From: Akebia trifoliata
Lineage: Eukaryota > Streptophyta > Magnoliopsida > Ranunculales > Lardizabalaceae
Length of the DNA stretch: 64,000 nt
Assembly: GCA_017979445.1 (NCBI GenBank)
Contig: CM030704.1
Span: 17,343,658-17,407,657, forward strand
Direction of reading: 5' to 3'
Shown: positions 44,968-58,900 of the stretch, piece by piece
Layout: every line of letters begins with the position of its first letter
How positions within the stretch are numbered: position 1 is the first letter of the stretch
The notes under the pieces: model-generated
Databases searched by the model: none
The model's input: only the letters and a program-made list of their open reading frames with translations
Told to the model about the DNA's origin: nothing
Made by a program: the position numbers and the translations under genes

Positions 44968-45821
44968 ATTTTATAAAATTGAATCTCAAAGTTCTAGTCA
45001 GACTTTCATTATATACTCAAGGTGATATTATTTTTAGAATTCTTTTGACTGATTTAATAATAATTTGGGATATGTTAAAATGTAAATTACTAATTTTCTC
45101 GTAGACCTAATTTTTGTTTAATGCTTTCAATTGTTAACTTAGCTATTAAATTTTGTGGATATATTCACTGTAAACCCTCACGAGTCAAACTCATATTTTC
45201 TAACCTAGAGTAATGATTTTTTCATAAAGTCCTACATAATAGTTAATTCATTATAAATTACATTTTACTCTAAATATTTTCACAAATTTCAAAGATTTAA
45301 TTATATGTTAGAATAAATAAAAATTAAAAAATCAAAGAGTAGTAAAATGACCAAAATCAAATATCAAATTCAAAGTCAAAATACAATCCAAGAGATCTGA
45401 TGATTCTGGATCGAAAAAATCAAGTTTTTCTTCGCATTAAATTTGCCACATCATACCATTTTATCAATAAATTTTGACTCACTTATTGAAATAATGCGAG
45501 ATTAATGAGATTAGTAAATTGATTCAGAAGAGAACAAAATCGTATTTCGATAAGAAATGCTAATTTGGACTTTCAATTGGTAAAAAAAAATGCGTGACAA
45601 GTCAAAGACTCCAAATCTGTCATGTTTTACCATTTTGAACATAACTTTTGACTCGGTTACTAAAACCAGATAAGGTCAATGACGTTAAAAGTTTACTTGA
45701 GAGGGAAACATATTTCTATTTCACGAAGGAGAACCAATTCAGAGGAAAAAAAAAAGACGAAACAATGAATTAATTGATTTTCTCCATTGTTTTAGTTTTC
45801 TAAATCAATGAGAAAAAAAAA
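44968..45821. other. Unassigned AT-rich segment with Athila-like remnant
   Basis: 45130-45300 matches parts of 12750-13120 (TCACGAGTCAAACTC, CATAATAGTTAATTCAT), so it is probably the end of the Athila copy that received element E. 45310-45820 shows no feature I can name. Confidence 0.4.
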
Positions 45822-47753
45822 AAAGGGAAAATTACTTAAATGGACTTGGGCGGAAGGGTTTCTTTCTAAATCATCCCTAAGTTTTGGTTGTTGTCTTAGT
45901 AGTGTCATTTGAAATACCCAAACTACCCTACCCTCAAACTCACCACTATTGCAAAGAAGAAATTCAATTTATGACATTTAATCGTAGTTTCAGAGCTTCC
46001 ATTTTCATCGAAGACGCATGACAAACCTTGATCAAGCTTTTTTCAAGGGAATTTTTTATTCGAATTGAAAGGGTATGTGAAAGTTAGTATGTTTATTAGT
46101 CATTTTTACATAAAAATCAAATCTTTATAATTCAGATGCTTTGAAATTGAAAATAGAAGTTGATTTTTATTTTTTTTATATAGTTTTTTCATGATCTTTT
46201 GTCAAAAAAGACGGTCAGTTGGATTTCTACAAGTCGAATTTATTTATAATTACTGTCAAGTTCACATTAAATTATTAATCTGAACTCAACGGTAATTTAA
46301 TTACCGTCAAACTTGGTAATAATTTAATGTGAACTTGATGATATTTGATTCATTTTTAATTATCGTCATATTCGATGGTAATTAATTTGAGTTCGACCAT
46401 AATTTTTTAAGTCAATATTGTGAAAAACCCTCACAAAAGGTACAATTTGGGCATAGCTAAATAGAGTCATTATTGTCTCAACGCATTATAGAGTTCTTCC
46501 TTGTCACTAAATTCTTATTTCACAACAAAAATATTATCCTCCCAAAATTTTGCAAACAAAAATAGGGCCGAATAATTATTTTCTAGTGGTGGTGGTTACT
46601 TTTATTTCACTATCCAATATAGTCACAAATAATGTTGTATCTCTTGAACTTTGGATTGGAATCTTTTTGAAGATCATCCAATTACTACATACATGTAAAT
46701 GATTTATGTTACCCGATATAAATCAATCAAGGAAAACAATGCTCTATCCGTTGATAAATTAATCAAAACTTTGTTGTTGCCAGGTATGAAATATTTCAAG
46801 CTAATGACTTTCTACAATCTATTGGTAATTTCAGCAACTATTTGTTTAAAGGATGAAAATGTATCATTGTAGTAAATGATTTTCAATTCAGAACTATCAC
46901 ATTCTCAAGGTAAGTTATGAAATCATCTTCCTCATTGATTGAAAAATTACCTCCATATCCCAAAATAACATATAAACTATCTTTAGATATTATAATAATT
47001 TTTATTGCATAATAAAAAAAATTTATTAAATAGAAATAAATCCAGCAAAAATTACATTTTAAAAAATCGTCGAGTTCGACAATAACTTAAGAAAAACATC
47101 TAACTTGACGATAATAATGTCAAGTTCGAATATATATTGTTGAACTCGACAATTTTTTAAAATTAAATTATCGCCGAACTCAGATACATAGAGTTCGACA
47201 TTTTTATAATACAAGCACTGCCAAGTTTGACGGTTTTCATTATAATCGTTGCACCCGACATTGCTTATACTATCATCAAAATCGTCGAACTCGACGATTT
47301 TTAAAAAAAGTTGAGTTCAATACTATAACTTGATTTTTGTGATTTTTCGTTCCAACAAAATATTTCCTTCAAAATGACATAAAACACAATGGATGAACCA
47401 TAAACCCTTTGCAAACATCTGCTTCCTTGAAATTTCATGAAACCAAACCCTAGATCTCTTATATTCATAGAAAAATATTAAAAACTCACCTCTTGTGAGG
47501 GTTTTATCATTCAGAAGAACAAATTGAGGGAATGGGAGAAAAATTGATCTATTAGAAGGTCTCTAACGCTTGAATCATCGTCTGTGAGGTTTAAGGGTAG
47601 TTGTGATAATTCACACATTGAAAATGGCGAAAATGAGGTTCAGGGGCAATTTAGAAAGTAGAAGTTTACTAAATATACTATTAAGACAAACCCCAAAACT
47701 TAGGGAGGATTTAGAAGGAAACACTTCCATCAGGTCCTTTAAGTTATTTTCCT
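45822..47753. mobile_element. Element K: inverted-repeat DNA element, about 1.9 kb
   Basis: Its ends are imperfect inverted repeats of roughly 90-130 bp: GGGAAAATTACTTAAATGGA at 45822 against GGAAAATAACTTAAAGGACC read inwards from 47753, followed in both by TTTCTAAATC-TCCCTAAGTTTTGG. The middle carries clusters of palindromes: ACGGTAATT-T-AATTACCGT at 46289-46307 and AAAATCGTCGA-AC-TCGACGATTTT at 47278-47301. No transposase was found. Long imperfect TIRs suggest a Mutator-like or foldback non-autonomous element. No clear target duplication was seen. Confidence 0.6.
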
Positions 47754-47761
47754 CTGTTTAA

Positions 47762-48700
47762 ATTTAAAAAAAAAACTACTTAAAAAACCCTAGTAGAGAG
47801 GACTTTTTTTCTAAATAATCCCTTAATTTTGGGTGGTCTCTTAGTAGTCCATTAAGACCTCATCTCACCTGTATAAGATCTTTAAAATACCCAAACTACT
47901 TTTTTCTCTTCTTCACATAATTAGGTTTTCTAATGAGGATTGCAATCATTTCTAACGATCTTTGATCATGAATGACGAATGACATTCTATTAATTTTAAC
48001 TTGTAGACATATTTTTTTTATTTATAAAAAAATGAAGAAAGAAGTTGAGATTCAAATTTTTTTGATGATTACATCGTAACTTTGATTTGCAATAATGATT
48101 TTTATGCATTTTGGGTATTTCAAGAAGATTTACCAAGTCGAAGTTGGAAAAATGAAAAATCTGGTTCACATTATAGCATCTAGTTCACCATTTAATTATT
48201 GTAGAGTTCGACAATCTTTTTTTATCAAAATATTGTGAACTCGACTGTAATTAAATAACAATTGGTGAACTCAACACTTAGTAATTAAATAATTACTATA
48301 CTGTGAACCAGATTTTTCAAAAAAAATTTCCAACTTTGGTACTTGATAAATCTCCTCAAAAGTTGCAAATCAAAAGTTCTGATTTAATCATCAAAAAAAT
48401 TTGAATTTCTACTTCGTTCTTCATTTTTTTATGTTTATAAATGATCAAAGATTATCGAAAATGATCGCAATCAACATTGGAAAACCTAACTATGTGAAGA
48501 TGGGAAATAGATAATTTGATCATTTCAATGACATTATACACGTGAGATGATGAGGCCTAAGGACGGCTAAAAAAAGAAAAATTTACTAAATGTACTATTA
48601 AGAAACCACCCAAAACTTAACTTACGAACAATTTAGGAAAAAAATCCCTTCACCAGGGTCTTTTAACTAATTTTGCCTAACTTTTAACATCACGCACAAA
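47762..48700. mobile_element. Element L: foldback element with arms of over 400 bp
   Basis: The left arm (about 47762-48190) and right arm (about 48300-48700) are inverted copies along nearly their whole length, sharing blocks such as TTTGGGTGGT-TCTTA-TAGT, ATTCAAATTTTTTTGATGAT and AAAAATCTGGTTCACA. A ~110-bp centre contains TAGAGTTCGACAATC. Its outer ends resemble those of element K, placed head to tail with it 8 bp away. No coding sequence. Confidence 0.7.
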
Positions 48701-49247
48701 AAGGTCATGATAATAATTTCAGCCCTCACCTAGAGCTGTTATAATGGCCCATTTTGATCCTTGCTTTTTCCAAATCTCATAGCATTTCTGGCCATTGTTT
48801 TAAGAGTGTTGATAATATGATTCCTCAAGTTTCATGGCATTTCTGACCATTGTTTTAAGAGTGTCGATAATATGATTCCTCCATTGCATACTCAATCAAC
48901 TCCCTGACATCACAAGTTCGAACCGTAGATCTTTAGCCTTGGTATACACAGTTCCCTTGGGATACACTTTTTTATGGTTCTATGGTTCTCAAACTTGCCA
49001 TGCCAAGGAGTTGATGTGCCAAGTGGGGGTCATATTATCCCGACTCTTGTTTCAAAACACCAATTTACATCTCTTGTTCATGGACAAGATAAACCATTGA
49101 ACTCGGTTTACAATTATTTATTTAGATATATTTATATGAAAATAGCTATAATTTTTATTTTATAAAATAAGTTATATTTGAAGAAGTTTGGTCATAAAAT
49201 CGTGTTTTTTTTCCCGATAATATGAATTTAACTATTTAAAAAAAAAA
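48701..49247. other. Intergenic DNA with a short tandem duplication
   Basis: 48780-48885 holds two copies, about 60 bp apart, of GCATTTCTG-CCATTGTTTTA followed by AGAGTGT-GATAATATGATTC. Nothing else could be supported. Confidence 0.5.
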
Positions 49248-49733
49248 TTATTTCAAGTAAAATATATAAAAAATCCCGGATGACTTGTCCAAGTACCAGT
49301 TGAGATGCCATGTGTATCCATCTCGTTTATAGACAATACCGAGTTGACTTGGGCAAGTCATCTTGGTCTTGGACGATATTTGAAACCAAGCTTCTGGTAC
49401 AAAATCAGCTAAACCCTGTCTCGGTATGTGAAACAGTAAGGTCGTTTGCTTGGTCATTGCCTTACTACCACAATAAACGTGGATCAAGAACCCTCAATGG
49501 CAATAAAAATGACAAGTTTGGGAGGTGGCAAATTAGAAACGAAAAAAAAAAAAAAATCCTAACAAAAACTTCAAAGATTGAAGAATCATGTCCGATTGCA
49601 GAAAATGCTAATAACCAGAGAATGTTATAGGCTAAAACAACAAAGTTTCACCACTCCTTTAGAACTTCAAGTCTCTCTCTCTCTCTCTGAGGAAATACAC
49701 CAATCGAATCGATTGATGACCAACTCTGATTAG
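49248..49733 (-). other. Downstream region of the CID-type gene (probable 3' UTR)
   Basis: It directly follows the stop codon at 49734-49736 on the minus strand. It contains a GA/CT run near 49673-49690 and a poly-T run near 49545. A 79-codon minus-strand frame (49248-49487) is unlike any family I recognise. The polyadenylation site cannot be fixed by eye. Confidence 0.4.
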
Positions 49734-49973
49734 TTAATGCGACATTGCACGAGGAATCCGAGGCCTCACCGGTGTCTTCGATGGACTTACCCTAAATAAC
49801 ACACAAGCAGTTCACAATGTGATGATTCAGATAAAATCACAACTTGTACAAACTCACAAAAGAAACTCAGTAGAAGAGGTAGATCCTCTGCTCAAAATTG
49901 AGTGAACATACCTAACGGGAAGGGTTCCCAAAATCATCCCACTGCAATTCAGTGCAAAAATGGCACTTTCTGC
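49734..49973 (-). CDS. Last two exons of the CID-type gene
   Basis: Exon 49912-49973 (62 nt) follows acceptor CATGGCACAG and ends before donor GTATGT. It encodes the RRM2 end AESAIFALNCSGMILGTLPV plus two bases of an Arg codon. Exon 49734-49791 follows acceptor GTTATTTAG, completes the Arg codon with G, and encodes VSPSKTPVRPRIPRAMSH then TAA. Confidence 0.85.
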
Positions 49974-52900
49974 CTGTGCCATGACAAGGGAAACAATTAT
50001 TAGTCTCAAAAAGACATGCAGACTCATATCAAAAACAGTAGATTGGCTCCAGTTTGATGCCTTGCTTGACTCAGTTTAGCCCAGCTGCCCCTCAACTTAT
50101 ATCCTTATTATCTTCAAAAATACATATTGATGATTGATGTGAACCGAAATTTTTAACTGGACTTGAATCCACAACCTCAAGTTGTTTTGCAATATATCCA
50201 CAAATCAAGCTACAGGTGTGAGCATTTTTTTTTCATTGATAGATAAGTGGGGGAGAAGGCCGGGTTTTGATGCTAGGCCTCAAATGTCTTTTGTGGGTAA
50301 GCTGGACTTGAACCCATGGCCTCAAACTTGAGAATTATGTGCAGTCTTTCTACAACTGGTTGGCAATTGAAACAAATTGGCTCTCATTGCTCTTAACTGT
50401 GGTAAGGGAAAGATTCCAAAGATAAATAATCTTAAACATTGCGGGAAGCATCTCCAAAATGGGGTTTGAGACCTCAAATATGGTGCAAAAGGGTATGCAT
50501 GAGCTTGCTTTGTGTCTCTCTTTGACCTAGATTGGATTCTACCTCGAAAGTCTATCAACTTAATAGCTGTGGACAAGCAGTGTTCTTGATGAGAAAGGAA
50601 AAATATTCCCATTAATATGTATTTGACTCCAAGGCAAAACCTGAAAAGATTTTGTAATCTAACAATATTCCAACACGCAAAGCCACGTGGTTTCATTGGT
50701 GAAAACAATGAGAAGAGTCATTAACAATCAAATTACAACTCCAACAACTTGTAAATGCTTAAGCCTATATCGGCTCAAAATTCCAACTTTATCGAATGGA
50801 GTTCATACCATGGGGAAAAAAAGGGAGGCTACGGGCAAACATAATGAAAAGTAACCCATGATTTTGATTCTGACCTGATTGATTTCAAATCATTTTAATT
50901 GCAAAATTGAATGGAATTAGCATAATCTAGATTCTAGACACACTAGGAAAGTTGATCCAAATTTACCAAGGTAATCAAGATACTTAAATCGTATATTCCA
51001 ATCCCAGCTCAAAACATACCCTAGGAATTTATGTAGATTTTCAAGAAGAAAAAAAATCATCAAAATACTGAACAGTTCCCACCACAGCTTACTTACAAAT
51101 GGGCATAAAATCACTTAATCAGCCTCAATCAATTAAGGTTCTCTAAGAAGCTCCATTGAAAAATCATAGATGGAATGCACAAAAAGCTTACCACCTAGTT
51201 TCCATTTCCAAACAGACTTTTCCATCCTCCTATCAAAATTCTTTATAAAACAAATCCATAGATTCTAGAAACATAAATTTGTACAACTTGCTTTGTTTTC
51301 GCAAGAGAGCAACTCTCACCTGTTCCCTACTTTGAATCAAATTCATTCCTTTGCCAAAATCCTCAGATCTTTCCATTAGTATGCAACTGTGATTTCACTC
51401 GATAAATCTTTTTTTCCAAAAATCACAGTAAAAAACCAAAACCCAAAGCAAGTAGAAGAGGAGAAAGAGAGGAGAAGAAGAAGATTAGAGAGAGAGAGAG
51501 CCGAACACAACATAAACTATAGTCTATGGGGCCCACATAAATAACATAAGGTGGGCCCCATTAGATAAATAGCCCACCATGATTTAATTAAAAGCCCTAG
51601 GGCTGTCGCACAAACACACATGAAAAGCCTGACTGTTCATGTATATAACAGAAACATAATTCTAACACTCCCCCTCAAGTTGGAGCATACATATCAAAGA
51701 TGCCCAGCTTGGTACACAAAAAAGAAAAAGATACTCGAGATAAGGGCTTAGTGAGAAAATCAGTCAAATTATCACTCAACTTCACATAAGGTGCGACAAT
51801 CTGTTTATGCATGAGTAAATCCCAAACAAAGTAACAGTCAACTTCGATATGCTCGGTACACTCATGAAAGATAAGGTTGCTGATAAAAATACCAGCCTGG
51901 CTGTCACAATACATTTACATAAGTAATGAAGAATCAACACTCATATCGCGAAGAAGAGAATGAACCCACAACATCTTAGAAGAAATGTGAGCCATTACAC
52001 AATATTCAACTTCAGCACTAGAACGAATCACAATGTTTTGCTTCTTACTACGCCAAGTAACAAGATTTCCACCAACAAATGTGTAATAACCAGAGGTAGA
52101 ACGACAATCAAAACAATTCCCGGCTAAGTTAGCATCAAAGTATTTAGAAATAATAAAGGAAAATGAAGGACGGTACAAGAAACCCTTTCTAGGAGCATCT
52201 TTCAGATAGCGTAGAATACGACAGATAGCTTCTCAATGAGGCTATCGAAGGGCATGTATAAACTGATTGACCATTCCCACAACATAAACAATGTTAGGAC
52301 GAGTAACTATGAGAAATATGAGCTTGCCAACCAACTGCCTGTATCTTTCAGTGCCCTCAAAAAACTTCCTCATGTCTAGCATCAAGTTTGACAGAAGAAT
52401 CCATAAGAGTATCAACTAGACGAGATCCCAGAGTACATGTCTCAGATAATAAGTCCAACACATGCTTGTGTTCGCACAGAGTGAATCCATCCTTGGAATG
52501 TGCGACCTCAATCCTAAGGAAATAACAAAGGAGACCTAAGTCTTTTTATGGAACTGAGTACCCAAATGAACATTCAATTGGACAATACCAATAGAGTCAC
52601 TTCCAATGACAATAATGTCATCCACATACACAATGAGAACTCATACTAGAGGTGGAATGCCAAGTAAATATAGAATGATCGAAGGTAGAATGTTAAAACC
52701 CATATCGAAGCATCACAGAGCTAAATTTATCAAACCAAGCACGTGGAGACTATTTCAATCCATACAATGCCTTCTTCAACTTATACAAAAGAATTTCTTT
52801 CCCTGCAACCACATAACCTGGGGGCTGATCCATATACACTTCCACTTATAAATCTCCATGAAGAAATGCATTTTTGATGTCTAATTGGTAAGCGGCCAGT

Positions 52901-55900
52901 TAAAACTTACTGTGACAGATAGAAGAATTCTAATAGAGTTGAGGTGAGTAACAGGTAAAAAGGTTTCACAATAATCAACACCATAAGTCTGTGTATACCC
53001 TTTAGCCACCAATTGAGTCTTATGGCAATCAACTAAGCCATCAGGTTGATACTTTACCATGTACACCCAATGACAACCAGTGGTCTTCTCTGAAGGAGGA
53101 GTGGTGAGGTCCCAAGTCTAATTTTGATAAAGGGCATGCATCTCGTCATCCATAGCAAGTTTCCATCCAAAAGAAGATAAAGCCTTGTGATAAGTACTAG
53201 GAACAGAAACAATTGACAACTAAAATGCAAAAAGTAGTTGAATGGCGATGAAAAGATACAAAATTAAAAATACGATGGTTAGTGCAGAAACAAATACCTT
53301 TCCGCAATACAATAAGCAACGTGGAGGATGCTGGTGTTATAAAAGGAGGTGGAATGTCCTCAAGAGATTTAGGTGATGGTTTGGCTACTGTTGGACCATA
53401 AAATACAACTAGGCGATGCTGAGAGCATTGATAAACTTGCAAACAATGAGGAGATGGCACTGGAAGAGGAACAATAGGCAAAACTAACTCCCCCTGACGA
53501 GAATGAACTAGATCAGAATCGAACTGACGACCCAAAGTAGATAAAAACAATGTCGACTCAAAAAAGGTGACATCAACACTAGTATAATACCGACGTCTTA
53601 CATGATCATAACAACGATAGCTCTTTTGAATCTTGAGATAACCCAAGAAGACACTTAATAACACAAGGAGACAACTTATCATGAACAGTCCCAAGAATGT
53701 TGATGATGGACACACAACCAAAGACATGCAGAATAAGAAAAAAGGGCGTGGCCTTACGATATAACAAAGAGAAGGGTGTTTGACCACCTAGAACAGATGT
53801 AGGAACTCGATTAATGAGGTAACAAGCAATAAGAACACCATCAATCCAATAAGGTTTAGGAATGGACATGTTAAACAATAAGATGCAGGTCACATCCTAA
53901 AGATGCCGAAGTTTATGTTCAACAATGCCATTCTATTGGGAGGTATGTGGACAAGTAGTCTAATGGATAATATCAAGGTCTTTGCAAAGATTAGACATAG
54001 TGTTTTGGGCATACTCAAGGGCTTGTCAGAACGAAATTCTTTAACACGAAGTTCAAACTAAACAAATATTTTATTATAAAAGCTAAGAAAATTTTGGATA
54101 GTTCAGAACGGCTTTTCGTTAAAAAAAAAAAACCAAGTCATTCTAGAGTAATCATCCACAAAAATGACAAAATAAGAAAAACCAAAAGGTACTTTATTCT
54201 TACAGGACCCAAAATGTCTGAATGGACTGCATCAAAAGGACTCAAGTAACAACTCTCTAGGCTAGGAAAATTACTACGGTGATGCTTGCTTAACTTATAA
54301 ACCTCACATTCTAATATTGAAATAATACTCAATGTGGGAACAACTTGACACAAATTCTAAAATGACGAGTGACCCAAATGATAATGTCACTGTAGAGGAG
54401 AGACGACAACACTCAAAGTAAGAATCGACTCATCACAATCCAAAAAATATGACCCATTCCATTCATGCCCTGAACCAATCACGTTCATCATCTTGAGGTC
54501 CTAAAAAACGCAGGAGATAGGAGAAAAGGTTACAAAACAATTTAGTGATTTTGTTAGCTGACTTACAGATAGAAGATTAAAAATAAATTGAGGAACAAAT
54601 AAGCGAGAAGCGAGTGTCATGGAGTTGATAGTGTAAAGAACACCAATGTCAAGGACAGGATGAGAAGAACCATCAACTAAAATAATATGAGATCTAAATA
54701 AGTGAAAATTAGAAAAAAGGGAAAAGATACCAGACATATGAGCACTAGCACCAGAGTCAATAACCAAGGAAGATGAAGGGAATCGAGTAACTACACAAGC
54801 AGAATTACCTATATTGACCATACTTGTTGTGAGAGAAGATGAAGGAAAGGGTAGACATGACAACTTCCAAGGATCTGATTGAGTTAAGCAGTACGATTGT
54901 CTTGAGACTCAGAATTAATAATCGAGAGTCTGGAAGCAGATGGTTGAATGACATATGTGGAGGATGTATCAATAGATGCATCGTGGGCATAGTCAAGACG
55001 TCCCATTAGTCCCAACAACAATCTTTAGTATGCCCTGTCTTATCACAATAGTTGCATTTCCAATTTGACCAATTGGTACCATGGCTAGAAACAATACCAT
55101 CACCACGACCCCCATGGGTTCCACCACTGCGAGTATCGCCGTGTCCACTACGAGAAATCCCACGAGTACCATCACTAGTGATTAAGCCAAATGACTTGTT
55201 AAGAGAAGAGGGAGTTGAGTGCGTAAAAAATACCCTTTGAAGGCGAGAATAAGCATTCGCTGCAAAAGGAAGTCGCTCACCAACCAAAAGTTGATCCTTG
55301 AATACATTGTACTATGAGTTAAGACTGGACAACATCAATGCGAACTATTCTCGTTGGCGTCGCTAAACTTCCAAATCAGTGCTCAAAGGTTAATTCTTCC
55401 CATATGCCTTTCAGATTGCTGTGATGTTCATTTAGGGGTATCACCCTATTTGGTATAAACATGTGCTCAAACACCCTAGTCAGATTACTTTTTTGAGAGT
55501 ACATCACTGCAAGAGAGCTTCAAATCTTCTTTGCAGTATCAAGGAGTTGGACATTGGAAGTCACAAGCAGCTTCGTGCTTAACTAAAGCTAGGTCCTAAG
55601 CAATGAATTTTCACTCCACAAATCTTCATAGTTCTTTGAATCCTTAGGAACATAGTCACCAAGTCGGGGTTCGGGAAAAAGTCGGCAAGGGAAAAATTGA
55701 AAAAAAAATCGAGAAAAAATCGAAATAGTGTTAGGACAATGTATTTTTTTCTATTAAGTCGTGTTATCATTTACATCATCAAATCCTATTTTAACTTTAA
55801 GAATAAATGGTCTATGAAAAAAACCTTTTAAAAAGTGACGATTAAATCATTTTTTTTATTAAATCGCGACTTTTTCAAAAGTCTCACAACTTTCTTAAAA

Positions 55901-58900
55901 AGTCGTGATTTAATCACTAGTCTTTAAAATCACGATTTAATCAAAGACTTTTTGGAAAGTCGGTGAGTATGCTCAGGAGGAGGATCTTCAACAAGGAACT
56001 TTATTTTTTTCTTGGCTCTTAGGAACACATTTATAGCATAGGACCAAGAATAGTAGTTATTTCCATTCAACCATCCCGAAGTAATTGTTTTTGTCAAATC
56101 ATCACTTGAAGAGCTCCGCTCATCCATTAGAACCACCACGAAGAGGAGCATACACACAACGAGGGAGAAAACAATCAATGTAAAAGACACCTAAGAGATG
56201 TGCAGCAAAGGTTGGAGGTGAAAGAACTCCACCAATTTTGGGTAAATCAAAAATCCAATTTCCACCAAAAAACTGACCTAGACACCACACACCACAATTA
56301 AACATTTTAAAACAACTGAAAAATAGCACCACACAGCCCCAAAACTCAGTCACAACCAACCATAAATATACAACCACGACTTAGATACACATCTAGGGTT
56401 TATCTTGAAACAACACAACGAACCGAAGTTCTTTTCACCACAAAACTGCACAAATAAAAGTTCAACTGCAAAAGAAAAAAAGGGTTTAAATAAAACCTAA
56501 AAAAATTGAAGGAAAAAAAAAAAGCTCCGCTCTGATACCAAGTAAGAAACCCAAACCTAGAGCAACTAGAAGAGAGAGAGGAGAAGAAGAAGATTAGAGA
56601 GAGAGAGACGAACACAACATAAGTTATAGGATCCGGCCTCTATTTATTAAAAACAACTAATAAAAAGTATGTGGTGCCCACATAAATAACATAAGGTAGC
56701 CTACCTCGATTGAATTAAAAGTTCTAGGGCTGTTGCACAAACACAGAACAGCCTGGCTGTTCGTGTATATAACAGAAACAAAGTTCTGTTATACAGAATT
56801 CTAACAATTACCATAACCATTTCCAAAGCAGTTGTTAATATTTCTTCATTTTTTCGAAGTGCTTCGATCATAATCCCCGATTTCATTATGTTTAATTCAC
56901 CAAAATTCTTAGGTTATACCATTTTCTGATGAACTAAATGAAATCTCTATTTTGCTCCTTCAGACTCCAAGAAATCCCTTCGAAGAATTTTTAAGCTGGT
57001 TGGCTACCAACACATGAAATCTAAGTGAAACAGTATATTTGACAAGTATGCATGCAAGAATGAGGGGAATTCCTCCTCCAAAGAAATGGAAACTCTTCAT
57101 TCAAAATTCCTAATAGTTTTTTGATCATTACTATAATAGGTCAGTAAGAAATCTCTTTAAATTTTTTCAAATTATTTTATAGCTAGAATCGTGTGAATTC
57201 TGAAAGGCGCCATGTAAGACTAAGAGACATGTAAGCTTGCAAGAGTGCTTTTAATAAAAGTAGTCATTTCAGCTTTTGATATGTGAACTATGCGCAATGG
57301 CGTAGCTTGTACAGATTGGTAAGTCAATGAACAATTATATTGTAAAATCTTATGGTAATAACCAAAGTGAAAATACAAAGCCTTTGCAGAATCTTCATCT
57401 TTAACTTAAAAATAGTAATCAATTAATGCAACCATCCAGTTATCGCCTATGATACCTAGATTCTTCAAAATATTTAGGGTACATAATATAATACTGATAT
57501 TGTATTGGACATTGCATGGACACTTTTTGGTTGTACTTGTATAGGATAGAATTTGGACTGAATCCTGGCTTTACACGTAGCGGGATTTAAGAAGAGTACA
57601 AAGGATAGGAGAGATTACATTCCAGCTCAATTTAACCCCAGGATACCTGCGGTCTAGATTAGCTCAGCTTGGTTGAGCTGAGCTAAACTGTTCATTTTTC
57701 GGAATAGTTGGGACAAACTCAGATGGTTGGGATGAACTCAACCATGCTCCCAATGAGTTAGGAAAATATCCCAAGAATCTTGGAAAAGTTGACTGTATTG
57801 ATCAAGTTCTTTCCAAATGGATAAATTTCTACCTTGTTAAGGCTTTCCCTTGACGAACCCGAAGATCCAAAAAAGAATCATCAAGAATTCCCTTCTATAA
57901 GGAAAGGGGTTGATGTGTCAAGGAAAGAGATTAGCCTATAATAGAGGAGGAAGCCATATTAGAAGGGACTTTTAGGTGGTGATTCAATTTTATAACCATT
58001 ATTTTCTACAACTTAGATACTAACTTGATCATCGGAGGGTATTTGGCACCACGCCGATTCCCCAACTAGGTGGAAGTAGATAGATTTACCATTAAAGGTA
58101 GTGTTGAGGTGCTCGAGGTACATTTACAATTACCATGAACATGGCTTCCATGATCTCTAGAAACTGCTAAAGTTGATCAACCACCACCACCATTACTATT
58201 ATTTGATAACGTCTCTTAAATCAAGAAAAAAAACATTAGTAAGACATGGGAGGTCCTGGTTGCCCAAGATTTGAGACCTAACAGCCTCATACTCTGGCTT
58301 GAGTGAGTGGAATAGGAACGTGGACATGGAATAGTTTTTGTTTAGTTACCATGTGGTTCCAATGCAATGGTCAGAGGAAGGAAAACAGAGATCTCCAGTC
58401 TCCAGAAAATAGGATGTTCTAGTATGCCTTATCCACATTCTTAATGTCATTCTTGATTATGCCTGTTCCAAGATTGAATCTTTATTGTGTAATATCTATT
58501 CATTTAATCAAAAAAAAGTCTCTTTATGATTCTTGATTGGATTATTATTGATCTTTATCGAGTCTTTATCAATTCTTTTTTTATAAGGATTGATTATGGA
58601 TGGATCTTTGAGGATTTTTTTATTGAATCTGTATGTGATTGATGTGGATTCTTGTTATTATTTGATAACATCACTTTCTTGAATCAAGAAAAAAACATTA
58701 GTAAGAGATGGCAAGTCTTGACTGCCCAATATTTGAGACCTAACAAACTCAAACTCTAGCTTGAGTGAGAATAGCAACCTCATCACTTCTCTATCCTCTC
58801 TTTTGTTTATCTATCTACTGAATATCACTAGCCATAGGCTGATAATGATTTAATTCCTCACATACACGTATCATGGTTACAAAAATCTGCTCAAATGTAT

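Larger units (their letters stand above)
51422..56811 (-). mobile_element. Element M: Ty1/copia retrotransposon with both LTRs in the CID-gene intron
   Basis: The element is 51427-56806 (5380 bp) on the minus strand: 5' LTR 56541-56806, Met primer site, gag, zinc knuckle, protease, integrase, RT, RNase H, polypurine tract, 3' LTR 51427-51667. The copia order (integrase before RT) is clear. Flanks ATCAC (51422-51426) and ATTAC (56807-56811) match at 4 of 5 bases. Stops and frameshifts occur in most domains and a ~310-bp insertion breaks gag, so it is inactive. The two LTRs differ by several indels and substitutions. Confidence 0.85.

Noticed and set aside
48893..48925. Possible SINE B box (GTTCGAACC)
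   Set aside because: A single motif without an A box at the right distance and without a similar copy in the window.
49310..49630. Plus-strand frame of 106 codons next to the CID-type gene
   Set aside because: It overlaps the probable 3' UTR in antisense, has a Lys-run from a poly-A stretch and no recognisable domain.
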